Assembly (NCBI RefSeq): GCF_014145675.1
Contig: NZ_JACGZW010000011.1
Coordinates: 186,001 to 250,000 of the forward strand
Direction of reading: 5' to 3'
Source of the DNA: Amycolatopsis dendrobii
GTDB lineage: Bacteria; Actinomycetota; Actinomycetes; Mycobacteriales; Pseudonocardiaceae
DNA: 64,000 nt
In this document: positions 24,418-32,886 of the stretch, one piece after another
How positions within the stretch are numbered: the stretch's first letter is position 1
Layout: each line of letters begins with the position of its first letter
The notes under the pieces: model-generated
The model's input: the letters and a program-made list of their open reading frames with translations, nothing else
What the model was told of the DNA's origin: nothing
Database searches by the model: none
Translations under genes and position numbers: made by a program

Positions 24418-25276
24418 CCGGATTTCCGTCGCCAAAACCTACAAGCTCTATCTCGGCGGCAAATTCCCGCGCTCGGAATCGGGCCGGGTCTACCCCGTTA
24501 CCGACGCCAAAGGCGCTTTCCTGGCCAACGCGGCCCACGCGTCACGCAAAGACCTGCGCGACGCGGTGTCCGCCGCGCGCAAGGCGTTCCCCGGTTGGTC
24601 GTCGGCAACTGCTTACAACCGAGGCCAGGTGCTCTACCGCGTCGCCGAGGTGATGGAGGGCCGCCGCGCCCAGTTCGCCGCCGAGGTAGCCGCCTGCGAG
24701 GGCATCCCCGCGAAGAAGGCTGAGTCCCTTGTGGACGCCGCCATCGACCGCTGGGTGTGGTACGCGGGCTGGACCGACAAGATCGCCTCGGTCCTCGGCG
24801 CCGCCAACCCCGTCGCCGGCCCGTACTTCTCCTTCACCACACCCGAGCCCACCGGCGTCGTCGGCGTCCTTGCCCCGCAAGAGTCTTCCCTGCTGGGCCT
24901 GGTGACAGTCCTGGCCCCCGTCCTGGCCACCGGCTCGACGGCGGTCCTGGTCTCCAGCGCGGACCGCCCCCTGCCCGCCATCACCCTGTCCGAGGTACTG
25001 GCCACCTCCGACGTTCCCGGCGGCGTCGCCAACATCCTGACCGGCCACGCCGCGGAACTGGGCCCCTGGCTGGCCTCGCACGGAGACGTCAACGCCCTCG
25101 ACCCGACCGGCGCCACCCCCGAAGACCGCGTCACCCTGGCCCAGGAAGCCGCCGGGACAGTGAAACGAGTCCTGTCCGTCCCCGACTCCGAACCGGACTG
25201 GACGGCAGAACCAGACCTGTCCCGCCTCCGGCGGTACCTGGAGGCGAAAACCGTCTGGCACCCCATGGGTGTCTGA
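24410..25276 (+). CDS. truncated aldehyde dehydrogenase-like pseudoenzyme
   Basis: A 288-residue protein matching the NAD-binding half of aldehyde dehydrogenases (KLYLGGKFPRSESGR; AVSAARKAFPGWS; PTGVVGVLAP). The catalytic Asn region reads LAPQESSLLGL instead of the PWNFP motif, and the sequence ends before the cysteine-bearing catalytic domain. It cannot act alone. It is not simply a broken gene: the frame is clean, codon use is normal, and it overlaps its catalytic partner by 8 bp. A similar full-length plus shortened ALDH pair next to deoC occurs in other actinobacteria, so a structural or regulatory role in a heteromer is plausible (inference). A clear intrinsic terminator follows. Confidence 0.8.
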   Translation: MSDRISVAKTYKLYLGGKFPRSESGRVYPVTDAKGAFLANAAHASRKDLRDAVSAARKAFPGWSSATAYNRGQVLYRVAEVMEGRRAQFAAEVAACEGIPAKKAESLVDAAIDRWVWYAGWTDKIASVLGAANPVAGPYFSFTTPEPTGVVGVLAPQESSLLGLVTVLAPVLATGSTAVLVSSADRPLPAITLSEVLATSDVPGGVANILTGHAAELGPWLASHGDVNALDPTGATPEDRVTLAQEAAGTVKRVLSVPDSEPDWTAEPDLSRLRRYLEAKTVWHPMGV

Positions 25277-25294
25277 CATTCGAGTGCACCCAGA

Positions 25295-25327
25295 CCGCCG
25301 TTCCGGTTAACCCGGAACGGCGGTTTT
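25295..25327 (+). terminator. intrinsic terminator after deoC-ALDH operon
   Basis: A perfect 12-bp stem (CCGCCGTTCCGG with CCGGAACGGCGG), 5-nt loop, followed directly by TTTT. It lies 18 bp after the last gene of the operon. Confidence 0.9.
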
Positions 25328-25639
25328 GTCTGCGGCCATTCGAAAAATTGCGCGCCGGGCAGGATTGGACTTGGGTTGGGCGGCCAACCAAGAAGGAGTA
25401 GAGTGAGCCGCCCTGCACCCAGGAAGCCGTACCGCCGCTTTTCCGGACAAAGATTTCCGCAGCTGCATTCCCTCGTCGCAGTCACATTCGACCAATTGCG
25501 CGAATCCCTTGCCGATTTCCTGCGAATGCACTCGACCCCCACGACTTGTCGTGCTCGGTCGACTACGGTGAATAGCGCCGCGAGGCACCGAACCGACCGT
25601 TGCGCGAAATGTCCGCCGTGTCTTGGGGAGGGCGAGGAC
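25328..25639 (+). other. upstream region of ESX-like cassette
   Basis: About 310 bp between the terminator and the first ATG of the ESX-like cassette. A GTG at 25403 preceded by GAAGGAG is in frame with the downstream gene and would add 79 residues, but the added sequence is low in hydrophobic order and cysteine-rich near its end, so it is more likely an untranslated promoter region. No confident -35/-10 pair was picked. Confidence 0.35.
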
Positions 25640-26071
25640 ATGGACCAGCCTGCCGCTGACGCAGGTAAGAACTGGTTGCCGGACTTCGCCTTCACCATCG
25701 CCGACACCCGAGCCGCACCGCCCGGCCCCGGCTTCACCATGAGCCGCGACGACGCCCGGAGCATGCTCAACCTGGCCAAACAGGCCCGCGAACAGTTCAA
25801 CGAGATGCGGCAGATAGCGAACAGCCTGACCCGGCTCGCTCCCCCTGCCGACGAGTTCGCGAGCAACTCTTACAACTCGAATCTGGTCGGAGACGGGCAA
25901 TCAACCGGCGCGTTCGGAGCCGGTCTCGCGAACGTCGAGCGGATGCACCGTTACGCCGACGAGCTGGTGCGAAAGCTGGAGAAGGCACTCGGAATCACCG
26001 AAAGTTCCGACGAAGCCGCGGCCAAGGACGTCAAAACCGCGGGCACGCGGCCTGAAGGGCTTGCCGGATGA
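25640..26071 (+). CDS. small helical protein of ESX-like cassette
   Basis: A 143-residue soluble protein without signal peptide. It is mainly helical (DDARSMLNLAKQAREQFNEM; ANVERMHRYADELVRKLEKAL), with a flexible central loop rich in Asn and Gly. The ATG at 25640 has GGGGAGG about 9 nt upstream; an in-frame GTG at 25403 is less likely. It overlaps the DUF3558 lipoprotein gene by 4 bp. The size and helix-loop-helix layout suggest a WXG100/PE-like partner for the larger WXG-containing protein two genes on, but the WXG motif itself is absent. The function is inferred from neighbours only. Confidence 0.65.
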   Translation: MDQPAADAGKNWLPDFAFTIADTRAAPPGPGFTMSRDDARSMLNLAKQAREQFNEMRQIANSLTRLAPPADEFASNSYNSNLVGDGQSTGAFGAGLANVERMHRYADELVRKLEKALGITESSDEAAAKDVKTAGTRPEGLAG

Positions 26072-26688
26072 TGCGCCGCCTCCCGCCCGCGCTTCTGGTC
26101 GCAGCTGTGATCGTCGCCCTCGGCACCGCCTGTGGCGGCCGCCCAGCACCCGCTCCCCCCGCTTCACCGGCGCCCGCGACCTCAGCAGCCAATGCACTGC
26201 CGCACAGCGGTGCGCCCAAAGTCGAGCATCCGCTGCCCGCGAGCGCCCTTTCCGGAAATCCGTGCGAGACCGCGTTGACCGCGGATCAGGTGGAACGCAT
26301 CATCTCGGTCGCGCCGGCAGGCAAGCTCAGGAATATCGCCGGGCTCGGACCGAGTTGCTGGTGGAGCAACATCGATTCCGGCTCCGCGGTCAGCACGGGT
26401 TACGTCACCGAGGATCGCCAGGGGCTCAGCGCCGTCTACCACAACAGCAAACCGAAGTCGAAACTCTGGCGGCCGCTTCCTCCCGTCCAAGGTTTTCCCG
26501 CGGTCGCGTTCAGGGCCGATCTCGGAGACGACCTGTGCCAGGTCAGCGTCGGCACCGCGGACGACCTGTCCGTCGACGTGACGATCACCCTCGGCGAGAG
26601 CAAGAAAGGCAACACCGACTCCTGCACCGTGGCGGGGCAGGCGGCCGACATGGTCATCGCCAATCTTCGGCGGCGGGCGGGTTCGTGA
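26068..26688 (+). CDS. DUF3558 domain lipoprotein
   Basis: A 206-residue lipoprotein. The signal peptide ends in the lipobox LGTAC with Cys22, followed by a Pro/Ala-rich linker and a DUF3558 domain starting near NPCETALTADQVERI and including CWWSNIDSGS and a C-terminal DSCTVAGQAADMVIANL. Four cysteines beyond the lipobox probably form two disulfides outside the membrane. DUF3558 lipoproteins are common in Pseudonocardiaceae and often sit beside PPE-like and EspG genes, as here; their role is unknown. It shares ATGA with the preceding gene and a single base (TGATG) with the following one. Confidence 0.85.
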   Translation: MMRRLPPALLVAAVIVALGTACGGRPAPAPPASPAPATSAANALPHSGAPKVEHPLPASALSGNPCETALTADQVERIISVAPAGKLRNIAGLGPSCWWSNIDSGSAVSTGYVTEDRQGLSAVYHNSKPKSKLWRPLPPVQGFPAVAFRADLGDDLCQVSVGTADDLSVDVTITLGESKKGNTDSCTVAGQAADMVIANLRRRAGS

Positions 26689-27992
26689 TGGGTTTCCTGG
26701 AGATGATCGAGGACGTCGGCCATGGGGTCGGCGAGCGCGTCGACGATCTCGGCAAGTTCTATTCCGCGGCGCTCTGCGGCAGCACCGGCGCCGAAGCCGT
26801 GCCCGCGCCTGAGCTGGCACAGAAGGTGCTCGGCGGGCCGGGAACGTCCGGGTGGCACGACGGGGCCAGCCAGGCCGCGCAGCTCAGCAGCCAGCATCAC
26901 GACGCCAGCGATCTCGTCTCCCGCATGAGCACCGGGCTCGAATCGGCCTGGACCGGGCGGGCCGCGGATGCCGCGCGGACTCGGATCCGCGCCCTGGCGG
27001 AGATCGCGTCCGTGTCCGCGGCGATTTACACCACCAACAGCGCCAATTTGTCCGACGTCGCGCACGGGTTCGACGCGATGAAAACCTCCCTGCAGCCGAT
27101 GCCGGACAAGCCGCCGCAGTTGACCTTCCTCGATCGGATTTCTCCGTGGGACACCGACGCGGAGAAGGAGATCAACCATTACAACGCGATGGCCCAGCAG
27201 AACGTCGATCGCTATCAGGCTTACGTCCAGCACGCCCGTACGGGGAGCCGGCAACTGCAAACCGACTACGGGCGGCTCGACGATTTCGGCGGGCGGAGCA
27301 ACACCGCCGGATCGCGGATGAAGGCGCGGCGAAGACCTGACGAGGCACCGCATTTCCCGGAACCGCGAAACTCAGGGCATCCGCCGACCGCTGCGCCGCC
27401 GGTGAGCGGGGCTGCTGTACCGCAAGGCCCCAGCGCGAAACCCGGACCGGGCAGGGCACCGGGACCCGACGAGCGCACGACGGTCTCCGGATGGTCGCCG
27501 GATCCGGCGACGGCCACGGGTTCGCCCAGCGGTGCGCCCTACACCGGCGGATCCGGGAGTGGCAGCAGCACGGGGACGCCGGGGATTCCCGCGCAAGGAA
27601 CCGTGGGCCACGACGGTGGACGGGGCGCAGGCAAGCGGGCTGAAAGGGAAAACAAGCTCCCGGGCGAACCCCGCAGCCGAACGAGCGCCCCGTCGCCAAG
27701 ACCGGGCACGGGCACAGGAAAAGGCGCTGGTGCGGGCACCGGCGCGGGAAAAGGCACCGGCGAAGAACCACGCCCAACAACCACCCCAACCCGCGGCACA
27801 CCCGGTTCCCGAGGCGCCCCAGGCGTGAGCGGCCCAACCCCGAACCGCCGCAAAGACGAAGACCCCCAAGACCACCACCGCAAATACGGCCTGGAATCCG
27901 ACTCGGCCTTCTCCCTCACCGACGACGACGGCGACCGCGCCGTAGATCCGCGCACCGGTCTGCCTCCGACGCCACCGACCATCGGCGGCTAA
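26688..27992 (+). CDS. WXG/PPE-like putative ESX substrate with Pro/Gly-rich tail
   Basis: A 434-residue protein. Residues 1-205 are helical and contain SAWTGRAADAAR with a WTG turn (Trp88), as in WXG100/PPE secretion substrates; no signal peptide is present. Residues about 210-395 are a low-complexity Gly/Pro/Ser/Thr tail (GTGKGAGAGTGAGKGTG), and the last 35 residues are acidic and ordered-looking (YGLESDSAFSLTDDD). This fits a type VII secretion substrate. No ESX core genes (EccC, EccD, MycP) are in the window, so export would rely on machinery elsewhere. It begins on the last base of the lipoprotein stop codon, so the two are coupled. Confidence 0.75.
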   Translation: MGFLEMIEDVGHGVGERVDDLGKFYSAALCGSTGAEAVPAPELAQKVLGGPGTSGWHDGASQAAQLSSQHHDASDLVSRMSTGLESAWTGRAADAARTRIRALAEIASVSAAIYTTNSANLSDVAHGFDAMKTSLQPMPDKPPQLTFLDRISPWDTDAEKEINHYNAMAQQNVDRYQAYVQHARTGSRQLQTDYGRLDDFGGRSNTAGSRMKARRRPDEAPHFPEPRNSGHPPTAAPPVSGAAVPQGPSAKPGPGRAPGPDERTTVSGWSPDPATATGSPSGAPYTGGSGSGSSTGTPGIPAQGTVGHDGGRGAGKRAERENKLPGEPRSRTSAPSPRPGTGTGKGAGAGTGAGKGTGEEPRPTTTPTRGTPGSRGAPGVSGPTPNRRKDEDPQDHHRKYGLESDSAFSLTDDDGDRAVDPRTGLPPTPPTIGG

Positions 27993-28003
27993 GGGGACGC
28001 GCG

Positions 28004-28756
28004 ATGCCGATCCTCGAGAGACCGGTCCGGATGCCCCGGTTGGCGTTTCTCGCCGTGTGGGGGCACGAGAAACTCGGCGACCCGCCCGTCGTGGTCGAGC
28101 ACGCGCCGATGTTCATGACCGACGAGTTCGCGGACAAGCTCCGGGTCCAGTCGTACGGGTTGCTGGCCCGGTTCGGGCTCGCGGCGAGCGGTGCGCCCAG
28201 TCCGCGGTTGCGCGACACTCTCGAACTTCTCGCCGAGGCCCGGCGCGAGGTGTACTCCTGGAGCGATTTCGGCGCCCGGCGCGGGGACAACGGGGCGATT
28301 CTCGTCGCGGCGGCCGGGCGGGAGGCGGTGCGGCTCGTGACGGACAACCGGTCCGTGCAACTCGAACCTGTTTCCCCGCGCGACATCGGCGGCAGCCTGG
28401 TCGATCTGTTGCCTGGCTGCGATCCGGCGAAGCTGCGGCCGCTCAAGGTGCCCAAGGACTACTACGACAGTGCCTCCGCCGATCCGCTCGCCGAATCGTC
28501 GGCCAGCGCGGACGAATTGCGGCATCTGATGCGAGCCCGGCGCGACGCGGTGCACCTGATGCACGTCGCCGTCCGCGGGCAGGACGGCAGCCGGACGCAC
28601 AGCACCCCGCTGTCCGCGATCGACCTCACCGGACGCGGGCGCGTGCTCAGTTTCGTCAGCCCGGACGGCGCGGGCGGGCTGCAGATCAACGTCTACTCCG
28701 GCACCCGCGCCCACCTCGTCGACGCGCTCACGCTGACGCTCGCCGAACTTGCCTGA
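28004..28756 (+). CDS. EspG-family ESX secretion-associated chaperone
   Basis: A 250-residue cytoplasmic protein of the EspG family, chaperones that bind the helical tip of PPE-type substrates and deliver them to type VII secretion. It starts with a beta-strand region, includes WSDFGARRGDNGAILVAAAGRE, and ends with the typical beta-rich stretch (GRGRVLSFVSPDGAGG). It lies 11 bp after the WXG/PPE-like gene, the expected order for a substrate and its chaperone. The family call is good from overall pattern and context. The client is inferred to be the preceding gene product. Confidence 0.8.
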   Translation: MPILERPVRMPRLAFLAVWGHEKLGDPPVVVEHAPMFMTDEFADKLRVQSYGLLARFGLAASGAPSPRLRDTLELLAEARREVYSWSDFGARRGDNGAILVAAAGREAVRLVTDNRSVQLEPVSPRDIGGSLVDLLPGCDPAKLRPLKVPKDYYDSASADPLAESSASADELRHLMRARRDAVHLMHVAVRGQDGSRTHSTPLSAIDLTGRGRVLSFVSPDGAGGLQINVYSGTRAHLVDALTLTLAELA

Positions 28757-28894
28757 ACGAAGATCACCGGCCCTCAACATTTCGCGCCACACCTCTATCC
28801 TTTCGCGAAATTCTCTGCCAACATGAGCCATTGGGGAAATTTCGACTACCCCGTGTCCGGTACAGGCGCCGTCAGCACGTCAGGAGGACTCCGC

Positions 28895-29134
28895 ATGACC
28901 CCGCATCCCGCTCAGCCCGAAGCAGCACTCGCCCTCGAGTTCCTCGGCACCACCAGCGCGGGCGGCAACTGCCCCAACGCTTATCGCACCAACCGCGGCA
29001 CGTACGTCGTCCAGGGATACCGGGTCACCGACGAGCAGGCGCTGCGGCAACTGCGCGAACGCGGCATGCCGGACACCGAGACGGCCGTCGAAATCCCCGT
29101 TGGCCTGCTCAAGTTCTTCCCGCAGGAAGCCTGA
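28895..29134 (+). CDS. small conserved protein next to Scr1-like regulator
   Basis: A 79-residue protein (LEFLGTTSAGGNCPNAYRT; GTYVVQGYRVTDEQALRQL; EIPVGLLKFFPQEA). The ATG has AGGAGG 8 nt upstream. The architecture, a short beta-rich core with one cysteine, resembles small proteins encoded next to Scr1/DUF397-type regulators in actinobacteria. It lies 140 bp upstream of such a regulator on the same strand. In related pairs the small protein antagonises or is controlled by the helix-turn-helix partner; whether this holds here is unknown. Confidence 0.7.
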   Translation: MTPHPAQPEAALALEFLGTTSAGGNCPNAYRTNRGTYVVQGYRVTDEQALRQLRERGMPDTETAVEIPVGLLKFFPQEA

Positions 29135-29274
29135 GCGCGACGACCGGCGCAGGCGAGGCAAGGGCAGCCCGGCGATTCAGACGCACTAGTCGCCCAGGAT
29201 TTCTCGAAACTCGACCCCAGGTGTGGGAAGATGCCATCGGGTTCGAGGAATTCCGCATGCGATAGCGAGGGCGA

Positions 29275-30123
29275 GTGCCTACCAGTTTCGAGAAACGCCG
29301 GGCAGAGCTTGGCGATCGCCTGCGCCGGCTCCGGGTCGACGCGGGCTACGAGACCGGAAAGGATTTCGCCAAGGCCATCGGCTGGAACGCGCCCAAGGTC
29401 AGCAAAATCGAAAACGGCAGGCAGACCGTCGGCGACGACGACCTCGACGCTTGGGTCGCCGCCGTCGGCGGGCCGCCGGAACTGGCCGCGCAGTTGCGGG
29501 AGCAACTGGTCGAGGTCCGCGACGCACACGCCAGCTGGAAAGACAAAGTCCGCGAAGGACACCGGGCCAGACAAGAGGAATCCATTGCCCGGGAGGCCAG
29601 AGCTCTACGAATTCGTGCAGTAGACCTCCGAATTGTCTCCGGATTACTGCAAACCCCGGAGTACGCGCGGCATACCCTGCTCGCCCACGCCCGGATCCAC
29701 GGCGGCGGACAGGACATCACCGAGGCGGTCCGGGCGCGGATGCAGCGCCAGCAGATCCTCTACGAACCCGGCCGGACCATCGAACTGCTCACCTCCGAGG
29801 CCGCGCTGCGCTATCCGAACGCGCCGCGGGAGGTGATGATCGGGCAGGTGCACAAGCTGCTCGCACTGCTCGGCACCCCCAACATCCGCTTCGGCATCAT
29901 CCCCGCGGACGTCGTCGTGCCCTACCCGGTCACCTCGGACTTCTGGGTCGTCGACGACGTCGCGATGGTCGAAACCCCCGAGGGCGAGCACATCGCGAGC
30001 GACGTCGACCCGTACCACGAGGTCGCGGATCTACTGTGGACAGTCGCGGCCGAGGGCGACGCCGCCAGGGCGGTGCTGCTGCGGGTGCTCGATTCGCTCA
30101 CCCGCGCAGCCCCGCCCGGCTGA
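29275..30123 (+). CDS. helix-turn-helix regulator of the Scr1/DUF5753 type
   Basis: A 282-residue regulator. The N-terminal XRE helix-turn-helix (GDRLRRLRVDAGYETGKDFAKAIGW; KVSKIENGRQTV) is followed by a DUF5753-like effector domain (ARALRIRAVDLRIVSGLLQT; YARHTLLAHARIHGG; PNIRFGIIPADVVVPYP). This layout matches the large actinobacterial family annotated as Scr1-type, antitoxin-like regulators. The GTG start has GAGGG 5 nt upstream. The 79-residue protein upstream is its probable partner. It converges with the DUF4232 gene, 10 bp apart. Confidence 0.85.
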   Translation: MPTSFEKRRAELGDRLRRLRVDAGYETGKDFAKAIGWNAPKVSKIENGRQTVGDDDLDAWVAAVGGPPELAAQLREQLVEVRDAHASWKDKVREGHRARQEESIAREARALRIRAVDLRIVSGLLQTPEYARHTLLAHARIHGGGQDITEAVRARMQRQQILYEPGRTIELLTSEAALRYPNAPREVMIGQVHKLLALLGTPNIRFGIIPADVVVPYPVTSDFWVVDDVAMVETPEGEHIASDVDPYHEVADLLWTVAAEGDAARAVLLRVLDSLTRAAPPG

Positions 30124-30133
30124 CCGGAATCCC

Positions 30134-30670
30134 TTACGCGGCAGGCGCTTGGCCCGCCGTCACCGCGCCGACGTCGATGGTGTGGCTGTCGGCCCCGGCG
30201 TCCACCGCGCCGAAGGTCCAGTCAACCGTCACGTTCGGGTCGATCGGGTCCCCGTGCGGGTTGGAGTCGGCCGGAGCGGTCATGGTCATCGCGTTCGGCG
30301 TCTGCTGCTCGTCGTCGGATCCGATCGCGGTCCAGTGCAGCGGCACGTACGCCGACGAACCGTTCGCGATCAGCACCGGCGGCGCGTCGGCCGGAGCTTC
30401 GTTGTTGACCAGGACGTTGTGCGCGCCGACCAGGTTGACGTCAGCCCGGCCGGACAGCACGCACCGTTCGCCCTCGTTCGCGGTGAACTGCAGCGCGGCG
30501 TTGCGCTGGCCAGCGCCTGCCCCGCCGTAGACGAGCTTGGTGCTGAACTGGTTCGCCGTGCACGGAAGCGCCGACGAGTCCGCGGTCGTGGCGCCGGCCG
30601 TCCCGGCGAAGACCGCGGCCGCGCCTCCGGCGACCGCGACAGCAACGGCAATGCGGCGGATGTTCTTCAT
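30134..30670 (-). CDS. exported DUF4232 domain protein
   Basis: A 178-residue secreted protein. A signal peptide (RRIAVAVAVAGGAAAVFAGTAGA, in pieces) ends near residue 27. The mature part has the DUF4232 pattern, an immunoglobulin-like beta sandwich with two cysteines (LPCTANQF and ERCVLSGRADVNL) that likely form a disulfide. It contains no lipobox. GAGGGG lies 8 nt before the ATG. DUF4232 proteins are abundant and uncharacterised in actinobacteria; no function can be assigned. Confidence 0.85.
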   Translation of the reverse strand: MKNIRRIAVAVAVAGGAAAVFAGTAGATTADSSALPCTANQFSTKLVYGGAGAGQRNAALQFTANEGERCVLSGRADVNLVGAHNVLVNNEAPADAPPVLIANGSSAYVPLHWTAIGSDDEQQTPNAMTMTAPADSNPHGDPIDPNVTVDWTFGAVDAGADSHTIDVGAVTAGQAPAA

Positions 30671-30811
30671 GTTTCGTCCCCTCTCGCGTTTTCCGGCGGC
30701 TCCGCACCGGCTTTCACGAGATAAGACGTCCGCACCCGGAAGGCGATGGCCCGTTGTGAGATCACCCCCGCCGGAGCAACCCCAAGCGGCCCGTCGCGTC
30801 TGAAGAAACGG

Positions 30812-31444
30812 TCAGAGCAAGTCTTCCTTGTGGATCGGCCGCCCCGGCAGCGTGGTGGCCGGACCGGCACGCAGACCGTCGATCATGATCGCGATATTGC
30901 GGGCCGTCGCGATCTCCGGCGATTTCAACCGGTGCGCGGGCAACTGGCGGATCAGCCGGGCGAACAGCACCGCGACGTCTCCCGCGCCCACGTCCTTGCG
31001 CAGCGTCCCCTCGGCTTGCGCCCGGTCGACCAGCCCTTCGACCTCAAGCAGCACCGCTTCGCGCAGGTGCGCCACGTCGGGATCGTCCTTGAGAATGTCG
31101 TGCGCCCGCTGCGACAGCATCGACAACTGCATCGACAACTGCAGTTCCGCGCCGTGGTAGAGCAGCTGCACCAACGCTTCCCATGCCGTCGGCGCTTCCA
31201 CCGACAGCCGCCGCGCGTTGTCCAGCACGCCCGCGAAATTGTCCACCGCCACCGCGCGGATGAGCGCGTCGCGGTCCGGGAATCGCCGGTAGAGGGTGCC
31301 TACGCCGACGCCTGCCGCGCGCGCGATCTCCTCCATCGGGACCTCGGGACCATGGCTGGCGAAGATGACGCGAGCCGCGGCGATGATCTGGTCGCGGTTG
31401 CGTTGCGCGTCCGCCCGCAGCGGCGTCTCGGGGTCTGCACTCAT
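30812..31444 (-). CDS. TetR-family regulator divergent from tandem P450s
   Basis: A 210-residue regulator. The TetR helix-turn-helix is complete (RDQIIAAARVIFASHGPEVPMEEIARAAGVGVGTLYRRFP, in pieces), with a C-terminal SbtR-like domain (LLEVEGLVDRAQAEGTLRKDV; LFARLIRQLP). The ATG at 31444 has AGGGAAGG about 6 nt upstream. It is divergent from the P450-P450-ferredoxin operon across a 205-bp region with repeated and dyad sequences, and so probably controls that operon and itself. The ligand may be a P450 substrate (inference). Confidence 0.92.
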   Translation of the reverse strand: MSADPETPLRADAQRNRDQIIAAARVIFASHGPEVPMEEIARAAGVGVGTLYRRFPDRDALIRAVAVDNFAGVLDNARRLSVEAPTAWEALVQLLYHGAELQLSMQLSMLSQRAHDILKDDPDVAHLREAVLLEVEGLVDRAQAEGTLRKDVGAGDVAVLFARLIRQLPAHRLKSPEIATARNIAIMIDGLRAGPATTLPGRPIHKEDLL

Positions 31445-31559
31445 ACCCGGCCTTCCCTCTTCCCGGTTGGCGCGCATTCTCGCACGCCGGGCCAGCTGCG
31501 CAAACGTGCCGGCGACCGGGGGCGGACAGCAATTGTCACCCCGTTGCTAGTGGACGACG

Positions 31560-31612
31560 ATCCTCCACTTCGGTACCTTGGGCAGTGAACCGGAATGTAA
31601 TCCTCCACATTC
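31560..31612 (+). promoter_or_regulatory. repeat and dyad operator region of P450 operon
   Basis: The 9-mer ATCCTCCAC occurs at 31560-31568 and again at 31600-31608, exactly 40 bp apart. The second copy lies inside a dyad (GAATGT-8 nt-ACATTC, 31593-31612), 38 bp before the first P450 gene. This is a likely binding area for the divergent TetR. Confidence 0.45.
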
Positions 31613-31649
31613 ATTCCGTAACGGGGCAAACCCACCACAGGGGGTTCTG

Positions 31650-32876
31650 ATGACCGAAGTCGCCCAGCCCAGCCGCACCCAGCCTGAGCAGGCCGCATTC
31701 CCGATGAAGCGCACCTGCCCGTTCGCGCCGCCGCCGGAGTACGACCGGTTCCGCGACGCTCGCGCGCACTATGTCGAGCTCGAGCACACCGGCCAGCGCG
31801 CCTGGGTGCTCAACCGGCACGAGGACCTGCGGGCGATGCTGAACGACCCGCGGTTCAGCTCGAACCGCTTCAATCCCGGCTTCCCGGTCCTGTTCAAGGA
31901 CGGCCAGCAGCGCCGGCCGAGGCTGCGCCCGTCGCTGATCGCGATGGACGCGCCGGAACACGGTCCGGCCCGGCGCAGCGTCGTCGGCGAGTTCACCGTC
32001 AAGCGGATGAAAGCGCTGCAGCCGCGCATCCAGGAGATCGTGGACCAGCACATCGACGCGATGCTGGCCGGCGACCAGCCCGCCGACCTGGTGTCCGCGC
32101 TTTCGCTTCCGGTGCCTTCGCTGGTGATCTGCGAGCAGCTCGGCGTCCCGTACGCCGACCACGACTTCTTCCAGACGCACAGCTCACGGCTTCTCAACCG
32201 CGAAACGGGCTTCGAAGAGCGCAGCAAGTCAGTCGAAGCGATGCAGAACTACCTGTCCGATCTGGTTTCCGCGAAGGAAACCGCGCCGGCGGACGATCTC
32301 CTCAGCCGCCAGATCGCGAAGAAACGCGAGGAGGGCGACTACGACCACGACGATCTCGTGTCGCTGGCCTTCCTGCTGCTCATCGCCGGGCACGAGACCA
32401 CCGCGAACATGATTTCGCTCGGCACCGTCGCGTTGCTGGAGAACCCGGACGCGCTCGCCGCCATCAAGGAGGATCCGGGCAAAACCCTCGACGCCGTCGA
32501 GGAATTGCTGCGCTACTTCACCATCGCCGAATTCGCCACCACCCGCGTCGCCCTCGAAGACGTGGACATCGCGGGCGTCACCATCAAGGCCGGAGAGGGC
32601 GTCCTCGGCCTGAGCTACGCGGCCAACTTCGACCCCGAGGTCTTCCCCGAGCCCGAGCGGCTCGACATCACCCGCGGCGGCCGCCACCACGTCGCGTTCG
32701 GCTTCGGCGCGCACCAATGCCTCGGCCAGAACCTCGCCCGGATGGAACTGCAGATCGTGTTCGACACGTTGTTCCGCCGCATTCCGACGCTGCGTCTCGC
32801 CGCGCCGGTCGACCAGTTGCCGTTCAAACACGACTCCGGCGTCTTCGGGCTGTACTGCCTCCCGGTGACCTGGTGA
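31650..32876 (+). CDS. cytochrome P450, first of tandem pair
   Basis: A 408-residue soluble class I P450. The I-helix AGHETTANM carries the acid-alcohol pair; ExxR is in EELLRYF, and the heme motif FGFGAHQCLGQN has Cys357. The pattern is closest to CYP105-type actinobacterial P450s. The ATG at 31650 has GGGGG 6 nt upstream. It is followed 10 bp later by a close paralogue and then by a ferredoxin, which supplies electrons. N-terminal substrate-recognition regions differ from the paralogue (RFNPGFPVLFKDGQQRRPR), suggesting a different substrate or regiochemistry. A xenobiotic- or metabolite-inducible oxidation system under the divergent TetR is likely. Confidence 0.94.
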   Translation: MTEVAQPSRTQPEQAAFPMKRTCPFAPPPEYDRFRDARAHYVELEHTGQRAWVLNRHEDLRAMLNDPRFSSNRFNPGFPVLFKDGQQRRPRLRPSLIAMDAPEHGPARRSVVGEFTVKRMKALQPRIQEIVDQHIDAMLAGDQPADLVSALSLPVPSLVICEQLGVPYADHDFFQTHSSRLLNRETGFEERSKSVEAMQNYLSDLVSAKETAPADDLLSRQIAKKREEGDYDHDDLVSLAFLLLIAGHETTANMISLGTVALLENPDALAAIKEDPGKTLDAVEELLRYFTIAEFATTRVALEDVDIAGVTIKAGEGVLGLSYAANFDPEVFPEPERLDITRGGRHHVAFGFGAHQCLGQNLARMELQIVFDTLFRRIPTLRLAAPVDQLPFKHDSGVFGLYCLPVTW

Positions 32877-32886
32877 AGGGGAAACG

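Noticed and set aside
25403..25639. N-terminal extension of the first ESX-like gene from GTG 25403
   Set aside because: It has a fair ribosome binding site, but the added 79 residues look non-coding and the ATG at 25640 has a better-placed site and normal family size.
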